NCBI GenBank assembly: GCA_945865935.1 | Contig: CAMBFI010000021.1 | Coordinates: 1 to 44,242, forward strand | Length of the DNA: 44,242 bases | Origin: Bordetella parapertussis | GTDB lineage: Bacteria; Pseudomonadota; Gammaproteobacteria; Burkholderiales; Burkholderiaceae_B | Direction: 5' to 3' | Notes under the pieces: model-generated | What the model saw: the letters and a program-made list of their open reading frames with translations, nothing else | Told to the model about the DNA's origin: nothing | The model's database searches: none | Program-made: the position numbers and the translations under genes | Shown here: positions 36,138 through 44,242 of the stretch, in pieces | Layout: every line of letters begins with the position of its first letter | Numbering within the stretch: the stretch's first letter is position 1

Positions 36138-37175
36138 ATGGCTTTCCTTGAATTAAAGGGTTTAGTGAAGCGTTACGGCGACTTCACGGCCGTGGAGGAT
36201 TGCAGTTTGTCCGTTGAGCAGGGCGAGTTTCTTTGTTTGCTCGGTCCCTCTGGCTGCGGCAAGACCACTACGTTACAGATGGTGGCTGGCTTTACTCCGC
36301 CGACGGTCGGCCGCATTGTTCTTGATGGAAAAGACATCACGGATCTCAAGCCTAACAAGCGAGGGTTGGGTGTCGTGTTTCAAAGCTATGCATTGTTTCC
36401 GCATATGACGGTTCACGATAATGTGGCCTTCGGTTTGCAGATGCGTAAAGTCCCACGTCCCGATTTGGAGCGTCAGGTCGCAGAGGCACTGGATCTCGTG
36501 CATCTTGGTGCCTTTGCCCAACGATATCCGAGTGAACTATCAGGTGGTCAGAAGCAACGGGTTGCCATGGCGCGTGCCTTAGTCATACAGCCACCCGTAC
36601 TGCTTCTAGATGAGCCCATGGGCGCTCTCGACGCAAAGCTGCGCGAAGAGATGCAGATCGAGTTGCGCGCGCTTCAGCGGCGTGTTGGCATCACAACAAT
36701 CATGGTGACGCATGATCAAGCCGAGGCGATGACTCTTGCTGATCGTGTGGTGTTGATGAATCAAGGCCGGATTCAACAGATAGCCCGGCCAGTTGAGATG
36801 TATGAGGAGCCCAATGGACGCTTCTCGTCAACCTTTCTAGGAAAAGCAAACGTCTTCGAAGGTGCGCGGGTGGCGCTGGGTATCGCGGTGGGGGGGCGTA
36901 TCCTGCCCTGCCTCGCGGATGCCTGTGAAGGCGATGTCGACTACATCATTCGTCCCGAAAAAATCGGTTTTGTCCAAACGGATCCCATTCTGCGTGGGAA
37001 CGTTGCTGCACGATTGTTTTTGGGGCATCACTGGTTATTTCAAATTCAAACTGATCTAGGGCTGATTCAAGTCACCCAAGCAAATGTCGAGCTACCAGCG
37101 GTGGCGGAGGGGGATGAGGTCGGTTTGAGTTGGCGCACCGAGCATGCGCGAGTCATCACACGTAATCTATCGTAA
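36138..37175 (+). CDS. Polyamine-type ABC transporter ATP-binding protein (PotA-like)
   Basis: 345 residues. Walker A GPSGCGKTT, signature LSGGQKQRVAMARAL, Walker B VLLLDEPMGALD, and a C-terminal TOBE domain after about residue 245. It powers the importer formed with the two permeases downstream. It starts 27 nt after the binding-protein gene and stops 3 nt before the first permease gene. Confidence 0.95.
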   Translation: MAFLELKGLVKRYGDFTAVEDCSLSVEQGEFLCLLGPSGCGKTTTLQMVAGFTPPTVGRIVLDGKDITDLKPNKRGLGVVFQSYALFPHMTVHDNVAFGLQMRKVPRPDLERQVAEALDLVHLGAFAQRYPSELSGGQKQRVAMARALVIQPPVLLLDEPMGALDAKLREEMQIELRALQRRVGITTIMVTHDQAEAMTLADRVVLMNQGRIQQIARPVEMYEEPNGRFSSTFLGKANVFEGARVALGIAVGGRILPCLADACEGDVDYIIRPEKIGFVQTDPILRGNVAARLFLGHHWLFQIQTDLGLIQVTQANVELPAVAEGDEVGLSWRTEHARVITRNLS

Positions 37176-37178
37176 AGC

Positions 37179-38039
37179 ATGAAAGAGCAACGCAACACAC
37201 TGCCTTACTGGTTGACAGCACCGAGTGTCTTGGTGATGTTGGCATTTGTCGCGCTGCCCTTGGTGTTGACGCTGTCGATGAGTCTCTATCCCTACGACGC
37301 TGCGCAGATGATGGGGAGCACGATGACTTCGGCGAATTATGCGGAGGTTCTGAACGATGATTACTTTCATGTAATTTTCGTGCGCACCTTCGGTATGGCG
37401 TTTCTTGTGACGTTGATCTGTATCGTCATTGGAGTGCCAGAGGCCTATGTGTTGAGTCGACTGTCGTCTGAGTGGCGCGCAGTCTCAATGGTGGTCGTGC
37501 TTGGGCCGCTGCTGATTTCAGTGGTGGTTCGCACGCTTGGTTGGGCCGTACTGTTAGGAAGCGAAGGCCTGATCAACAAGACTTTGCTGATGGTTGGCTT
37601 CATCGATACCCCAATCAAAATGCTCTATACCTTCACAGGAGTTGTGATCGCGCTCACGCATGTGTTGATGCCTTTTATGGTGCTCGCTGTTTGGGCGTCC
37701 CTGCAAAAACTTGATCGCGCCACAGAGCAGGCTGCTGAATCTTTAGGTGCGAATATGTTCACAGTGATGTGGCGAATCGTTTTTCCTCAAGTGATTCCAG
37801 GCGTGCTGTCAGGCGGCCTCATTGTGTTTGCGTCAGCAGCGAGCGCGTTTGCGACACCGGCCATTATTGGAGGTCGTCGCCTAAAAGTTGTGCCGACAAC
37901 AATTTATGACGAGTTTTTGGCAAACTTAAATTGGCCCTTGGGCGCAACAATTGCTGTGCTCTTAGTGGTGATCGTCTTGACAGTATCCTTGGTGGCAAAC
38001 CGTTTGGTAGAGCGTCGTTGGAAGCAGGTGTTCCGATGA
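37179..38039 (+). CDS. Polyamine-type ABC transporter permease (PotB-like)
   Basis: 286 residues with about six membrane helices. The EAA loop (EQAAESLGANMFTVMWRIVFPQVIPG) is clear. It is the first permease of the importer; its stop overlaps the next start by four bases (ATGA). Confidence 0.94.
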   Translation: MKEQRNTLPYWLTAPSVLVMLAFVALPLVLTLSMSLYPYDAAQMMGSTMTSANYAEVLNDDYFHVIFVRTFGMAFLVTLICIVIGVPEAYVLSRLSSEWRAVSMVVVLGPLLISVVVRTLGWAVLLGSEGLINKTLLMVGFIDTPIKMLYTFTGVVIALTHVLMPFMVLAVWASLQKLDRATEQAAESLGANMFTVMWRIVFPQVIPGVLSGGLIVFASAASAFATPAIIGGRRLKVVPTTIYDEFLANLNWPLGATIAVLLVVIVLTVSLVANRLVERRWKQVFR

Positions 38040-38833
38040 AAATACGCAATCCACTTACCTTAATTGTCTTTCATTGGTTCTTTGTCATTTTTATGTTGGC
38101 GCCTCTGTTGATGGTTGTTTTGGTTTCGTTTACCAATAAAGGCTATATCTCTATGCCCTTTGATGGGGCCTCTCTAAGATGGTATCGAGCCATACTCGAC
38201 GCTCCGGACTTCATCGATGCCTTCTGGCGCAGCTTAGCGTTAGGTGCCTCCGCGGCAACAATTGCAACACTCGTTGCGGTGCCAGCGGGCATGGCGATTG
38301 CATGGCATCGATTTCCAGGTCGCGATGCGATTCTGGGTTTGTTGTTGTCACCTCTGATGGTGCCGCACGTTGTTCTGGGTATCGCCTTGTTGCGATTTTT
38401 GACGCAGATTGGTGGTGCCAGCACCGGCTGGGGCTTAACGTTAGCCCATACTGTGATCGTATTGCCCTATGTGTTGCGTTTGGTGGTTGCGGCAGCAACG
38501 GGTTTTGATCGAAGCGTGAGCCAGGCTGCTGAATCTCTTGGGGCATCCGGTTGGACGGTATTTCGCAAGATTGAATTACCGCTCATTTTTCCGGGTGTTG
38601 CCGGTGGCTGGCTCATCGCGTTTATCAATAGTTTTGATGAACTCACCATGTCAATCTTTGTAGCGTCCGCTTCCACGGAAACGCTACCCGTAAAAATGTA
38701 CAACCATATCGCACATACGATCGATCCCTTGCTTGCGTCGGTTTCGACTGTTTTGATTGTATTAACGCTGGTTTTGATGGTGGCGCTCGATCGTTTCTAC
38801 GGGCTTGATAAAGTTCTTTCAGGAAAAACATGA
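38036..38833 (+). CDS. Polyamine-type ABC transporter permease (PotC-like)
   Basis: 265 residues from the ATG at 38036, which overlaps the preceding stop. About six membrane helices and the EAA loop SQAAESLGASGWTVFRKIELP. The in-frame start at 37931 lies inside the PotB-like gene and is rejected. Its stop overlaps the next gene, the FAD dehydrogenase subunit, by four bases, so importer and enzyme are translationally coupled. Confidence 0.94.
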   Translation: MKIRNPLTLIVFHWFFVIFMLAPLLMVVLVSFTNKGYISMPFDGASLRWYRAILDAPDFIDAFWRSLALGASAATIATLVAVPAGMAIAWHRFPGRDAILGLLLSPLMVPHVVLGIALLRFLTQIGGASTGWGLTLAHTVIVLPYVLRLVVAAATGFDRSVSQAAESLGASGWTVFRKIELPLIFPGVAGGWLIAFINSFDELTMSIFVASASTETLPVKMYNHIAHTIDPLLASVSTVLIVLTLVLMVALDRFYGLDKVLSGKT

Positions 38834-39942
38834 GCAGCACAACAGATTGGGACGCCCTTGTCATTGGTGGCGGCATGGTGGGGATGGCGGTTGCCTATGG
38901 CTTAGCGAAGCAGGGCGAACGCGTCGCCTTGCTCGACGAAGGCGACGATGCGTATCGCGCCGCGCGCGGAAACTTTGGACTTGTATGGGTGCAAGGCAAG
39001 GGTTTGGAAAACCCCGATTATTCGCGGTGGACCATAGGTTCCGCGACTGCTTGGCCAGCCTTCGCTGATGAACTGCTCGCGCGAACCGGTGTTTATCCCG
39101 ATCTAGCGCAGCCGGGCGGGATTGCCATTAGCTTGAATGACAAGGAACTTGCTGATCGTGTGACGCGCCTGACGGCCTTACGCGAAAAATTGAACGGAGC
39201 CTATCCCTTTGAAGTGTTGGATGCACGGCAACTCAAGGAGATGATTCCCGAGACAGGTCCCGCCGTCGCGGGTGCCGTCTACTGCCCGCTAGATGGCCAT
39301 GCCAGTCCGTTGCGTTTGCTACATGCGCTGGTGAAGGGTTTTGAGAGCGCTGGCGGCGTATTAATTTCTGGCGTGCGTGTTAGCGCGATGGAGACGCTAA
39401 CGGGTGGTGGCTTCAAGATACATACGAATCGAGAGGTGTTTGGGACAAAGCGCGTGGTGCTCGCCGCGGGCTTGGGGAATCGTGACTTAGCTCCGCTCGT
39501 TGGTTTACGCGCGCCCGTCGCACCCAACCGAGGCCAGATCTTAGTGACTGAGCGGGTGAAGCCCTTTTTAAAATACCCGACGCTGCACGTACGACAAACA
39601 AATGAGGGTGTTTTGCAAATAGGGGACTCCCAAGAGGACGTCGGCCTCGATGACAGCACCACACTTCCGCAGCTGTCTCGTATTGCGTTGCGTGCGCAAC
39701 TGGCATTTCCGTTGCTTGAGCATGTGAATATTGTTCGCACCTGGGGCGCCTTGCGCGTCATGAGTCCAGATGGATTTCCGATTTACCAAGCGTCCACCGA
39801 ATCTCCTGGCGCCTTTGTCGTCACATGCCATAGCGGCGTGACGCTTGCCGCGCAGCACGCGGGCGCACTGGCCGCTTGGATTCGTGGTGGCGAACAGCCC
39901 AAAGAAACATTATCTTTTAAGGCGGAGCGATTTTATGTTTAA
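38830..39942 (+). CDS. FAD-dependent amine/amino acid dehydrogenase subunit (DAO family)
   Basis: 370 residues of the D-amino acid oxidase/glycine oxidase fold. The ADP-binding motif is VIGGGMVGMAVAYGLAKQG (about residues 11-29), with the FAD region GNFGLVWVQGKGLEN and the C-terminal GAFVVTCHSGVTLA. In three-part enzymes of this group (hydrogen cyanide synthase HcnC, octopine and nopaline oxidase subunits, hydroxyproline dehydrogenase beta) this protein carries the catalytic FAD. Here it overlaps a [2Fe-2S] gene and an FAD/NAD gene, so it is the catalytic part of such a complex. Substrate is not defined. Confidence 0.9.
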   Translation: MSSTTDWDALVIGGGMVGMAVAYGLAKQGERVALLDEGDDAYRAARGNFGLVWVQGKGLENPDYSRWTIGSATAWPAFADELLARTGVYPDLAQPGGIAISLNDKELADRVTRLTALREKLNGAYPFEVLDARQLKEMIPETGPAVAGAVYCPLDGHASPLRLLHALVKGFESAGGVLISGVRVSAMETLTGGGFKIHTNREVFGTKRVVLAAGLGNRDLAPLVGLRAPVAPNRGQILVTERVKPFLKYPTLHVRQTNEGVLQIGDSQEDVGLDDSTTLPQLSRIALRAQLAFPLLEHVNIVRTWGALRVMSPDGFPIYQASTESPGAFVVTCHSGVTLAAQHAGALAAWIRGGEQPKETLSFKAERFYV

Positions 39943-40240
39943 GCCCATGACAGAGGTCGCTGCATCGCGAACGGTTGATCTATATGTGGACGGGCGACTG
40001 ATACAGGCCAATCCGGATCAAACGTTAGCGCTTGCGTTGATGCAGGCGGGGGTGTCTCCTATCCGGTACACAGCGGTCTCAGGTGCGCCGCGGGCGCCTC
40101 TGTGCTTAATGGGAGTTTGCTTTGACTGTCTTGTACAGGTCGATGGTAGGGCGAATGTGCAGGCCTGTATGGTGCAGGTGTCTGCGGGCATGAAAGTGGT
40201 ATTGCAACATGGGGCGCGAGCCTTGGAGCCGCAAGCATGA
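39935..40240 (+). CDS. Small [2Fe-2S] subunit of the dehydrogenase (HcnA-like)
   Basis: 101 residues from the ATG at 39935, overlapping the preceding stop by eight bases. The cysteine spacing C-x4-C-x2-C-x12-C (CLMGVCFDC...QAC) is that of a [2Fe-2S] ferredoxin-like domain. In three-part enzymes it carries electrons between the two flavoproteins. Its end overlaps the next gene by four bases. Confidence 0.9.
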   Translation: MFKPMTEVAASRTVDLYVDGRLIQANPDQTLALALMQAGVSPIRYTAVSGAPRAPLCLMGVCFDCLVQVDGRANVQACMVQVSAGMKVVLQHGARALEPQA

Positions 40241-41634
40241 CACACGACTTGATCGTAATCGGGGCTGGACCAGCCGGCATGGCCGCAGCCACCATGGGAG
40301 CGACACTCGGCTTAAAGACTGTGTTGCTCGATGAGCAGCCTGAGCCGGGTGGACAGATTTATCGGAACGTTTCGGCGGTGCATCCTGCTGTAGCGAAATT
40401 ACTCGGACCGGATTATTTGCACGGCACGACATTGGTCGAGGCCATGCGCGTAGCGGGTGTGGATGCTCGGCACGATGCCTTGGTTTGGGATGTTTCTCGT
40501 CAATTGAGTATGACCGCTTTTGCGCACGGTGCCGCGTTGCAGTTTCAGGCGCCACAGATTATTGCGGCGTCTGGCGCACTTGAACGTGCCTCGCCGATCC
40601 CAGGCTGGACCTTGCCAGGCGTCATGAATGCTGGCGCCGCGCAGATCGCGCTGAAAGCCTCGGGAAGTGTGCCGACTGGACGCACCGTGTTGGCTGGGGG
40701 CGGACCGTTACTGTATCTCGTCGCTTGTCAGCTCTTAGACGCTGGAGCGGACATTGCTGGCATTGTAGAAACAAGCCCCAGTTCAAACCGTTTCGCCGCA
40801 CTGAAGCATTTACCTAAAGCATTAGGTGCTTCTGAGTATTTGTTCAAGGGCCTCAAAATGATGGCGCGCTTGCGTCGTGCGGGCGTACCTTGGTTCCGAA
40901 ATGTCAGTGCGCTGTCGGTCGTTGGAGAGACTCAGGCTGAAGGCCTATTGTTCGAAGTGGGCGGTATGCGTCACACTATCGCCGCAGATCTCGTGCTGTT
41001 GCATCATGGCGTCATCCCTAACACGCAGATCTCCCGGTTGATGCGCGTCGATCACGCCTGGAGCGACGCGCAACGTGCCTTTCATGTCGTATGCGACGAC
41101 TATGGTCAAACCTCTTTGCCAGGCTTTCGAATCGCTGGTGACGGGGCCGCGATCGGCGGCGCGCTCTCCGCGCAAAACTCTGGCGCCTTGGCCGCTCTTG
41201 GTGCGGCACTGGAGCTTGGCAAACTATCACGTAGCGACTTTGATCGCTTCGTCATCCCGTATCATCGAGCACGTGCCCGCGATCTTAGAGTGCGTCCATT
41301 TTTGGATGCACTGTACTACCCACCTGCTGCGATTACTGAACCCGTGGATGAAGCAATTGTTTGCCGCTGTGAGGAAGTGACGGCCGGGCGAATTCGGGAA
41401 ATGGCGAGTTTAGGATGCCAGGGTCCGAATCAGACTAAATTTTTTAGTCGATGCGGCATGGGGCCTTGCCAAGGGCGAGTTTGTGGCGGTGTCGTGACGC
41501 AGCTTCTGGCGACAGAATTAGGCAAGACACCCGATGAGATTGGTGCCTACCGCATTCGTGCCCCCCTTAAACCGGTGCCAGTAGCCGCCTTCTCTGGTTT
41601 GGCTGAGTCGTCTGATGAGTCTATTTGGCATTAA
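40237..41634 (+). CDS. FAD/NAD-binding dehydrogenase subunit with BFD-type [2Fe-2S] domain (HcnB-like)
   Basis: 465 residues. The N-terminal dinucleotide motif is VIGAGPAGMAAATMG (about 6-20), with the second nucleotide region near GRTVLAGGGPLLYLVACQLLDAG. The C-terminal domain carries four cysteines as C-R-C...C-G-M-G-P-C (after AIV, near residues 370-415), the BFD-like [2Fe-2S] type. It is the alpha-like subunit of the same three-part enzyme and passes electrons onward, probably to the respiratory chain. It ends the operon. The 62-nt gap to the convergent nar genes has a small hairpin at 41636-41650. Confidence 0.9.
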   Translation: MTHDLIVIGAGPAGMAAATMGATLGLKTVLLDEQPEPGGQIYRNVSAVHPAVAKLLGPDYLHGTTLVEAMRVAGVDARHDALVWDVSRQLSMTAFAHGAALQFQAPQIIAASGALERASPIPGWTLPGVMNAGAAQIALKASGSVPTGRTVLAGGGPLLYLVACQLLDAGADIAGIVETSPSSNRFAALKHLPKALGASEYLFKGLKMMARLRRAGVPWFRNVSALSVVGETQAEGLLFEVGGMRHTIAADLVLLHHGVIPNTQISRLMRVDHAWSDAQRAFHVVCDDYGQTSLPGFRIAGDGAAIGGALSAQNSGALAALGAALELGKLSRSDFDRFVIPYHRARARDLRVRPFLDALYYPPAAITEPVDEAIVCRCEEVTAGRIREMASLGCQGPNQTKFFSRCGMGPCQGRVCGGVVTQLLATELGKTPDEIGAYRIRAPLKPVPVAAFSGLAESSDESIWH

Positions 41635-41635
41635 G

Positions 41636-41650
41636 GGCTGCAATGCAGCC
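41636..41650. repeat. Short hairpin between the dehydrogenase operon and narI
   Basis: GGCTGC, AAT, GCAGCC form a perfect six-base-pair stem right after the stop codon at 41632-41634. No U-run follows on either strand, so termination by it alone is doubtful. Confidence 0.35.
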
Positions 41651-41696
41651 ATCACGTGTCTAAACAAACAGAATAAAGACTCCAGACTGGCTCGGC

Positions 41697-42380
41697 TTAG
41701 CGTTTGCGCACTAGTTGCCAAGGCCGTAGTAAGTAGGTGACAGAGGCAAAGCCGCTCCAGACGTGTACCAGCCGTGTAAACGGAAAAATCACGAATAGTG
41801 TCATCCCCATCATCATATGCAGTTTAAACAGCCAGGGCGCATCCAGCATAAAGCTTGCCGCATCCCCCTGAAAGGTGAGCAGATGTTGTGCCCACATCAT
41901 TAAACGCACCATCACCTCGCCGTCACTGTGTTGTGCGGATTCGGTAATGGTGAGTAACCCTAATAGAAGAGCACCCAAAATCCAACCAAGCAATAGCCAA
42001 TCTCGTTTGCGTGTAGCGGCGGAGATGCGGGCATTGGTCAGGCGTCGGTAGAGCAGAATGGAAAGTCCCGCGAGGCAGATTGTGCCCATCGTGCCGCCAG
42101 CAATCAGTGCGACCAGTTGTTTAAAGCTGTGTGTGACGCCTAAACTGTCCCATACCCAAAGTGGTGTGAGTAGGCCGAATAAGTGACCAAAAAACAAACC
42201 TAGTATGCCTACGTGAAAAAGAATATTCCCCACGCGTAGCTGGCCGCGATGCAATAGTTGAGACGACTCACTTTTCCAAGTGTATTGTTCGCGCTCAAAA
42301 CGAATCAGGCTACCAAGTAAAAAAATGGTCAATGCAATATATGGATATATGCCAAAGACCAGTTGGTTAAAGTATGTCAT
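41697..42380 (-). CDS. narI: Respiratory nitrate reductase gamma subunit
   Basis: 227 residues, about five membrane helices, the length and start (MTYFNQLVFGIYPYIALTIFLLGS) typical of NarI. Conserved His-rich helices (LFHVGILGLFFGHLFG; LFKLHMMMG...LVHVWSG) supply the ligands of the two b-type hemes. It anchors NarGH to the inner face of the membrane and takes electrons from quinol. It is the last gene of the nar operon, 10 nt after narJ. Confidence 0.97.
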   Translation of the reverse strand: MTYFNQLVFGIYPYIALTIFLLGSLIRFEREQYTWKSESSQLLHRGQLRVGNILFHVGILGLFFGHLFGLLTPLWVWDSLGVTHSFKQLVALIAGGTMGTICLAGLSILLYRRLTNARISAATRKRDWLLLGWILGALLLGLLTITESAQHSDGEVMVRLMMWAQHLLTFQGDAASFMLDAPWLFKLHMMMGMTLFVIFPFTRLVHVWSGFASVTYLLRPWQLVRKR

Positions 42381-42390
42381 GTTGGGCCTC

Positions 42391-43065
42391 TTAGGTTCCA
42401 GAGCAAGATTGAGTTGACTGACGACTTGGCGCAGAGTCGGGTGTTGGCTTTGACTGGAACCGCATCGTGTGTGTCATGGTCGGGCGCAAAAGAGGTTCGA
42501 CCCCATCGACGCCTGCGCCAAAGGTTTCAAGCGCTTCATCCATGTCGCGCACAGGTGGCTCAGTGAACGCTTGTGGTGCAGTTGTGCAGTGGTTGCGAAG
42601 CAATATAAAGACGCAAGCGTAAGGACTTTGAGCGACGTCTAACTTATTGCCAATCATTGCCAACACATGAATCGCATCGCCTAACAACGCTTGTACTTTG
42701 TCTTCTGGCAGCTGGGCGATGAACTCTAAAAACAGTGGCACATAGTCGGGTAGCTCAGTGGTGGACAGATCGAACCCGTGCTTGCGATATTCTTCAAGCA
42801 AATCGACCATCGCTTGGCCGCGATCACGACTTTCACCGTGAATATGTTCAAACAAATGTAGGCTGTGTGAGGTGCTACGGTCAAAGGTGGCAACGTAGTT
42901 CTCTTGTAGGCGTATGAGTGATGTGCTACCTAGATAGTCAAGCAGTGGCGCCAGTGTTTGTCGACTTCCCTCTTGTTTAAGTAGGTCGCGTAGTTCTGGT
43001 AGCGCTGCGAGTAGTTCTGGTTCCGGGTAACACAGAAGGGCAGATAATAATTTAAAGCTTTGCAT
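42391..43065 (-). CDS. narJ: Nitrate reductase assembly chaperone
   Basis: 224 residues from the ATG at 43065, with GGAGA upstream; an in-frame ATG at 43098 is a weaker start. The pattern FKLLSALLCYPEPELLAALPEL, LFEHIHGESRDRGQAMVDLL and LPDYVPLFLEFIAQLP is that of NarJ, which binds NarG so that the molybdenum cofactor is inserted before the enzyme docks on NarI. It is cytoplasmic and not part of the final complex. It lies between narH (43-nt gap) and narI. Confidence 0.96.
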   Translation of the reverse strand: MQSFKLLSALLCYPEPELLAALPELRDLLKQEGSRQTLAPLLDYLGSTSLIRLQENYVATFDRSTSHSLHLFEHIHGESRDRGQAMVDLLEEYRKHGFDLSTTELPDYVPLFLEFIAQLPEDKVQALLGDAIHVLAMIGNKLDVAQSPYACVFILLRNHCTTAPQAFTEPPVRDMDEALETFGAGVDGVEPLLRPTMTHTMRFQSKPTPDSAPSRQSTQSCSGT

Positions 43066-43108
43066 GAGCAATCTCCATCTTGCGTGCAGGGCACGCAAGA
43101 TTTAAGCG

Positions 43109-44242
43109 TTAAAGAGTTTCGGTGCGTGTTTTGCGCGACTTCGGCATCTCGATAAAAATATCGCTACCTTGTTTCTTTTTGCCAAAAAGAGAAGGCTCAG
43201 ACACGCCGTCTGAGCAGCCATTGCCAAAGCTAAACCCGCAGCTTCCCTTTTCGTTAAAACTGTCTTCAGCCATTTCTTTGTGGCTTGAGGGCACTACAAA
43301 GCGATCTTCGTAATTAGCAATTGCCATAATCTGATACATGTCTTCGACTGTCTCGGCATCCAAACCAACTTGTTCGAGTACTGCCGTATCAACGTGTTGA
43401 TGCACGGTCTGTGCACGCTTAAAAGCACGCATCGCTAACAGTCTTTCAAGCGCGAGTAAGATAGGCTCTTCTTTGCCTGCCGTTAAAAGATTTGCGAGAT
43501 AACGTATGGGAATGCGCAGACTTTTGACATCAGGGATAATTCCGTTCATACCCATGTGCCCAGCCTGCGCCGCGGCTTGTATAGGCGACAAAGGGGGGAC
43601 GTACCAGACCATCGGGAGGGTGCGATACTCGGGATGTAGCGGAAACGCAACCTTCCACTGGACCGCCATCTTGTAGACCGGTGAGGCCGCAGCGGCATCT
43701 ACCCACGCCTGCGGGATGCCTTGCTTGAGCGCTTCGGTGATCACGTGAGGATCGTGCGGATCAAGAAAAACATCGAGCTGACTTTGATATAGATCCTGTT
43801 CGTTGGGTGTGGCGGCAGCTGCTCCGATTTTATCCGCGTCGTACAGCAAGACACCCAGATAGCGAATGCGTCCAACACACGTTTCAGAGCACACAGTTGG
43901 TTGTCCCGCTTCGATACGTGGGTAGCAAAAGGTACACTTCTCGGCTTTGCCGCTCTGCCAGTTGTAATAAATCTTTTTGTAAGGGCAGCCCGAGATGCAC
44001 ATCCGCCAGCCGCGGCACTTATCCTGATCGACCAACACGATGCCATCTTCTTCGCGCTTGTAGATTGACCCTGATGGGCAGCTTGCCACGCAAGTCGGGT
44101 TGAGGCAGTGTTCACACAGTCGGGGCAGATACATCATGAAAGTATTTTCAAACGTCGAATACATTTCTTTTTGAACGCCTTCGAATAGGGCGTCTCGACT
44201 GCGTGAGGCAAACTCACCCCCTAGGTCGTCTTCCCAGTTTGG
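43109..44242 (-). CDS. narH: Respiratory nitrate reductase beta subunit (5' end beyond the window)
   Basis: The open frame runs off the right edge, so only the C-terminal 377 or so residues are present; the first visible codons read PNWEDDLGGEFASRSRD, matching the NarH region before the second ferredoxin block. Cysteine groups CEHCLNPTCVASCP, CRGWRMCISGCP (Trp replaces one Cys, as usual for the [3Fe-4S] site of NarH) and CTFCYPRIEAGQPTVCSETC are all present. It carries electrons from NarI to NarG. The ATG at 44164 is internal and not the start. Confidence 0.97.
   Translation of the reverse strand, partial: PNWEDDLGGEFASRSRDALFEGVQKEMYSTFENTFMMYLPRLCEHCLNPTCVASCPSGSIYKREEDGIVLVDQDKCRGWRMCISGCPYKKIYYNWQSGKAEKCTFCYPRIEAGQPTVCSETCVGRIRYLGVLLYDADKIGAAAATPNEQDLYQSQLDVFLDPHDPHVITEALKQGIPQAWVDAAAASPVYKMAVQWKVAFPLHPEYRTLPMVWYVPPLSPIQAAAQAGHMGMNGIIPDVKSLRIPIRYLANLLTAGKEEPILLALERLLAMRAFKRAQTVHQHVDTAVLEQVGLDAETVEDMYQIMAIANYEDRFVVPSSHKEMAEDSFNEKGSCGFSFGNGCSDGVSEPSLFGKKKQGSDIFIEMPKSRKTRTETL

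Overview
The window looks like a chromosomal segment of a betaproteobacterium, most likely Burkholderiales and probably Alcaligenaceae-like. This is inferred from the core block ilvI-ilvH-ilvC-psd-pssA-(lipoprotein)-rpsO-pnp, from two Bug-type tricarboxylate-transporter receptors, and from the general protein style. No species can be named from the sequence alone. There are two tRNA genes (Ser-CGA, Leu-UAA). I see no insertion sequence, prophage or CRISPR array.

Layout. (1) 1-5714 is an accessory module: an IclR regulator divergent from an unusual 688-aa metallophosphoesterase, a Bug receptor and a Tat-exported sulfatase. It is bracketed by two same-orientation copies of a small gene: an internally deleted remnant at 21-89 and an intact copy at 5776-5982. 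(2) 5776-7559 is a small-gene island: the 68-aa protein, a Spy/CpxP-like periplasmic protein, a RelE/HigB-type toxin-antitoxin pair with a palindromic operator, and tRNA-Ser. (3) 7684-11463 holds yaaA, a 3-hydroxybutyrate dehydrogenase-like gene and an FUSC-family transporter. (4) 11969-20114 is the housekeeping core: branched-chain amino acid synthesis, phosphatidylethanolamine synthesis, S15 and PNPase, with clear terminators after ilvC and pnp.

(5) 20192-25687 holds a stand-alone homodimeric pyruvate-dehydrogenase-type E1 gene with no aceF or lpd beside it. It is translationally coupled to a PIN-domain gene and divergent from an Lrp/AsnC regulator, which is followed by a second Bug receptor and a SAM methyltransferase. 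(6) 25669-32193 is a complete five-gene peptide ABC importer, divergent from a cytoplasmic beta-lactamase-fold serine hydrolase. (7) 32216-33931 holds a DUF3300 protein, a Rap1a/Tai-like small exported protein and tRNA-Leu. (8) 33968-41634 is a LysR regulator divergent from a tightly overlapped seven-gene operon: a polyamine-type ABC importer plus a three-part flavin/iron-sulfur dehydrogenase, which reads as a self-contained uptake-and-oxidation pathway for an amine, imino acid or opine-like compound. (9) 41697-44242 is the 3' part of a narGHJI nitrate reductase operon on the minus strand; narH is cut by the right edge.

The most interesting parts are the repeat-bracketed phosphoesterase/Bug/sulfatase module, the aceE-PIN-Lrp arrangement, and the LysR-Pot-dehydrogenase operon. 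Functions of these accessory systems are inferred from families and context, not demonstrated.
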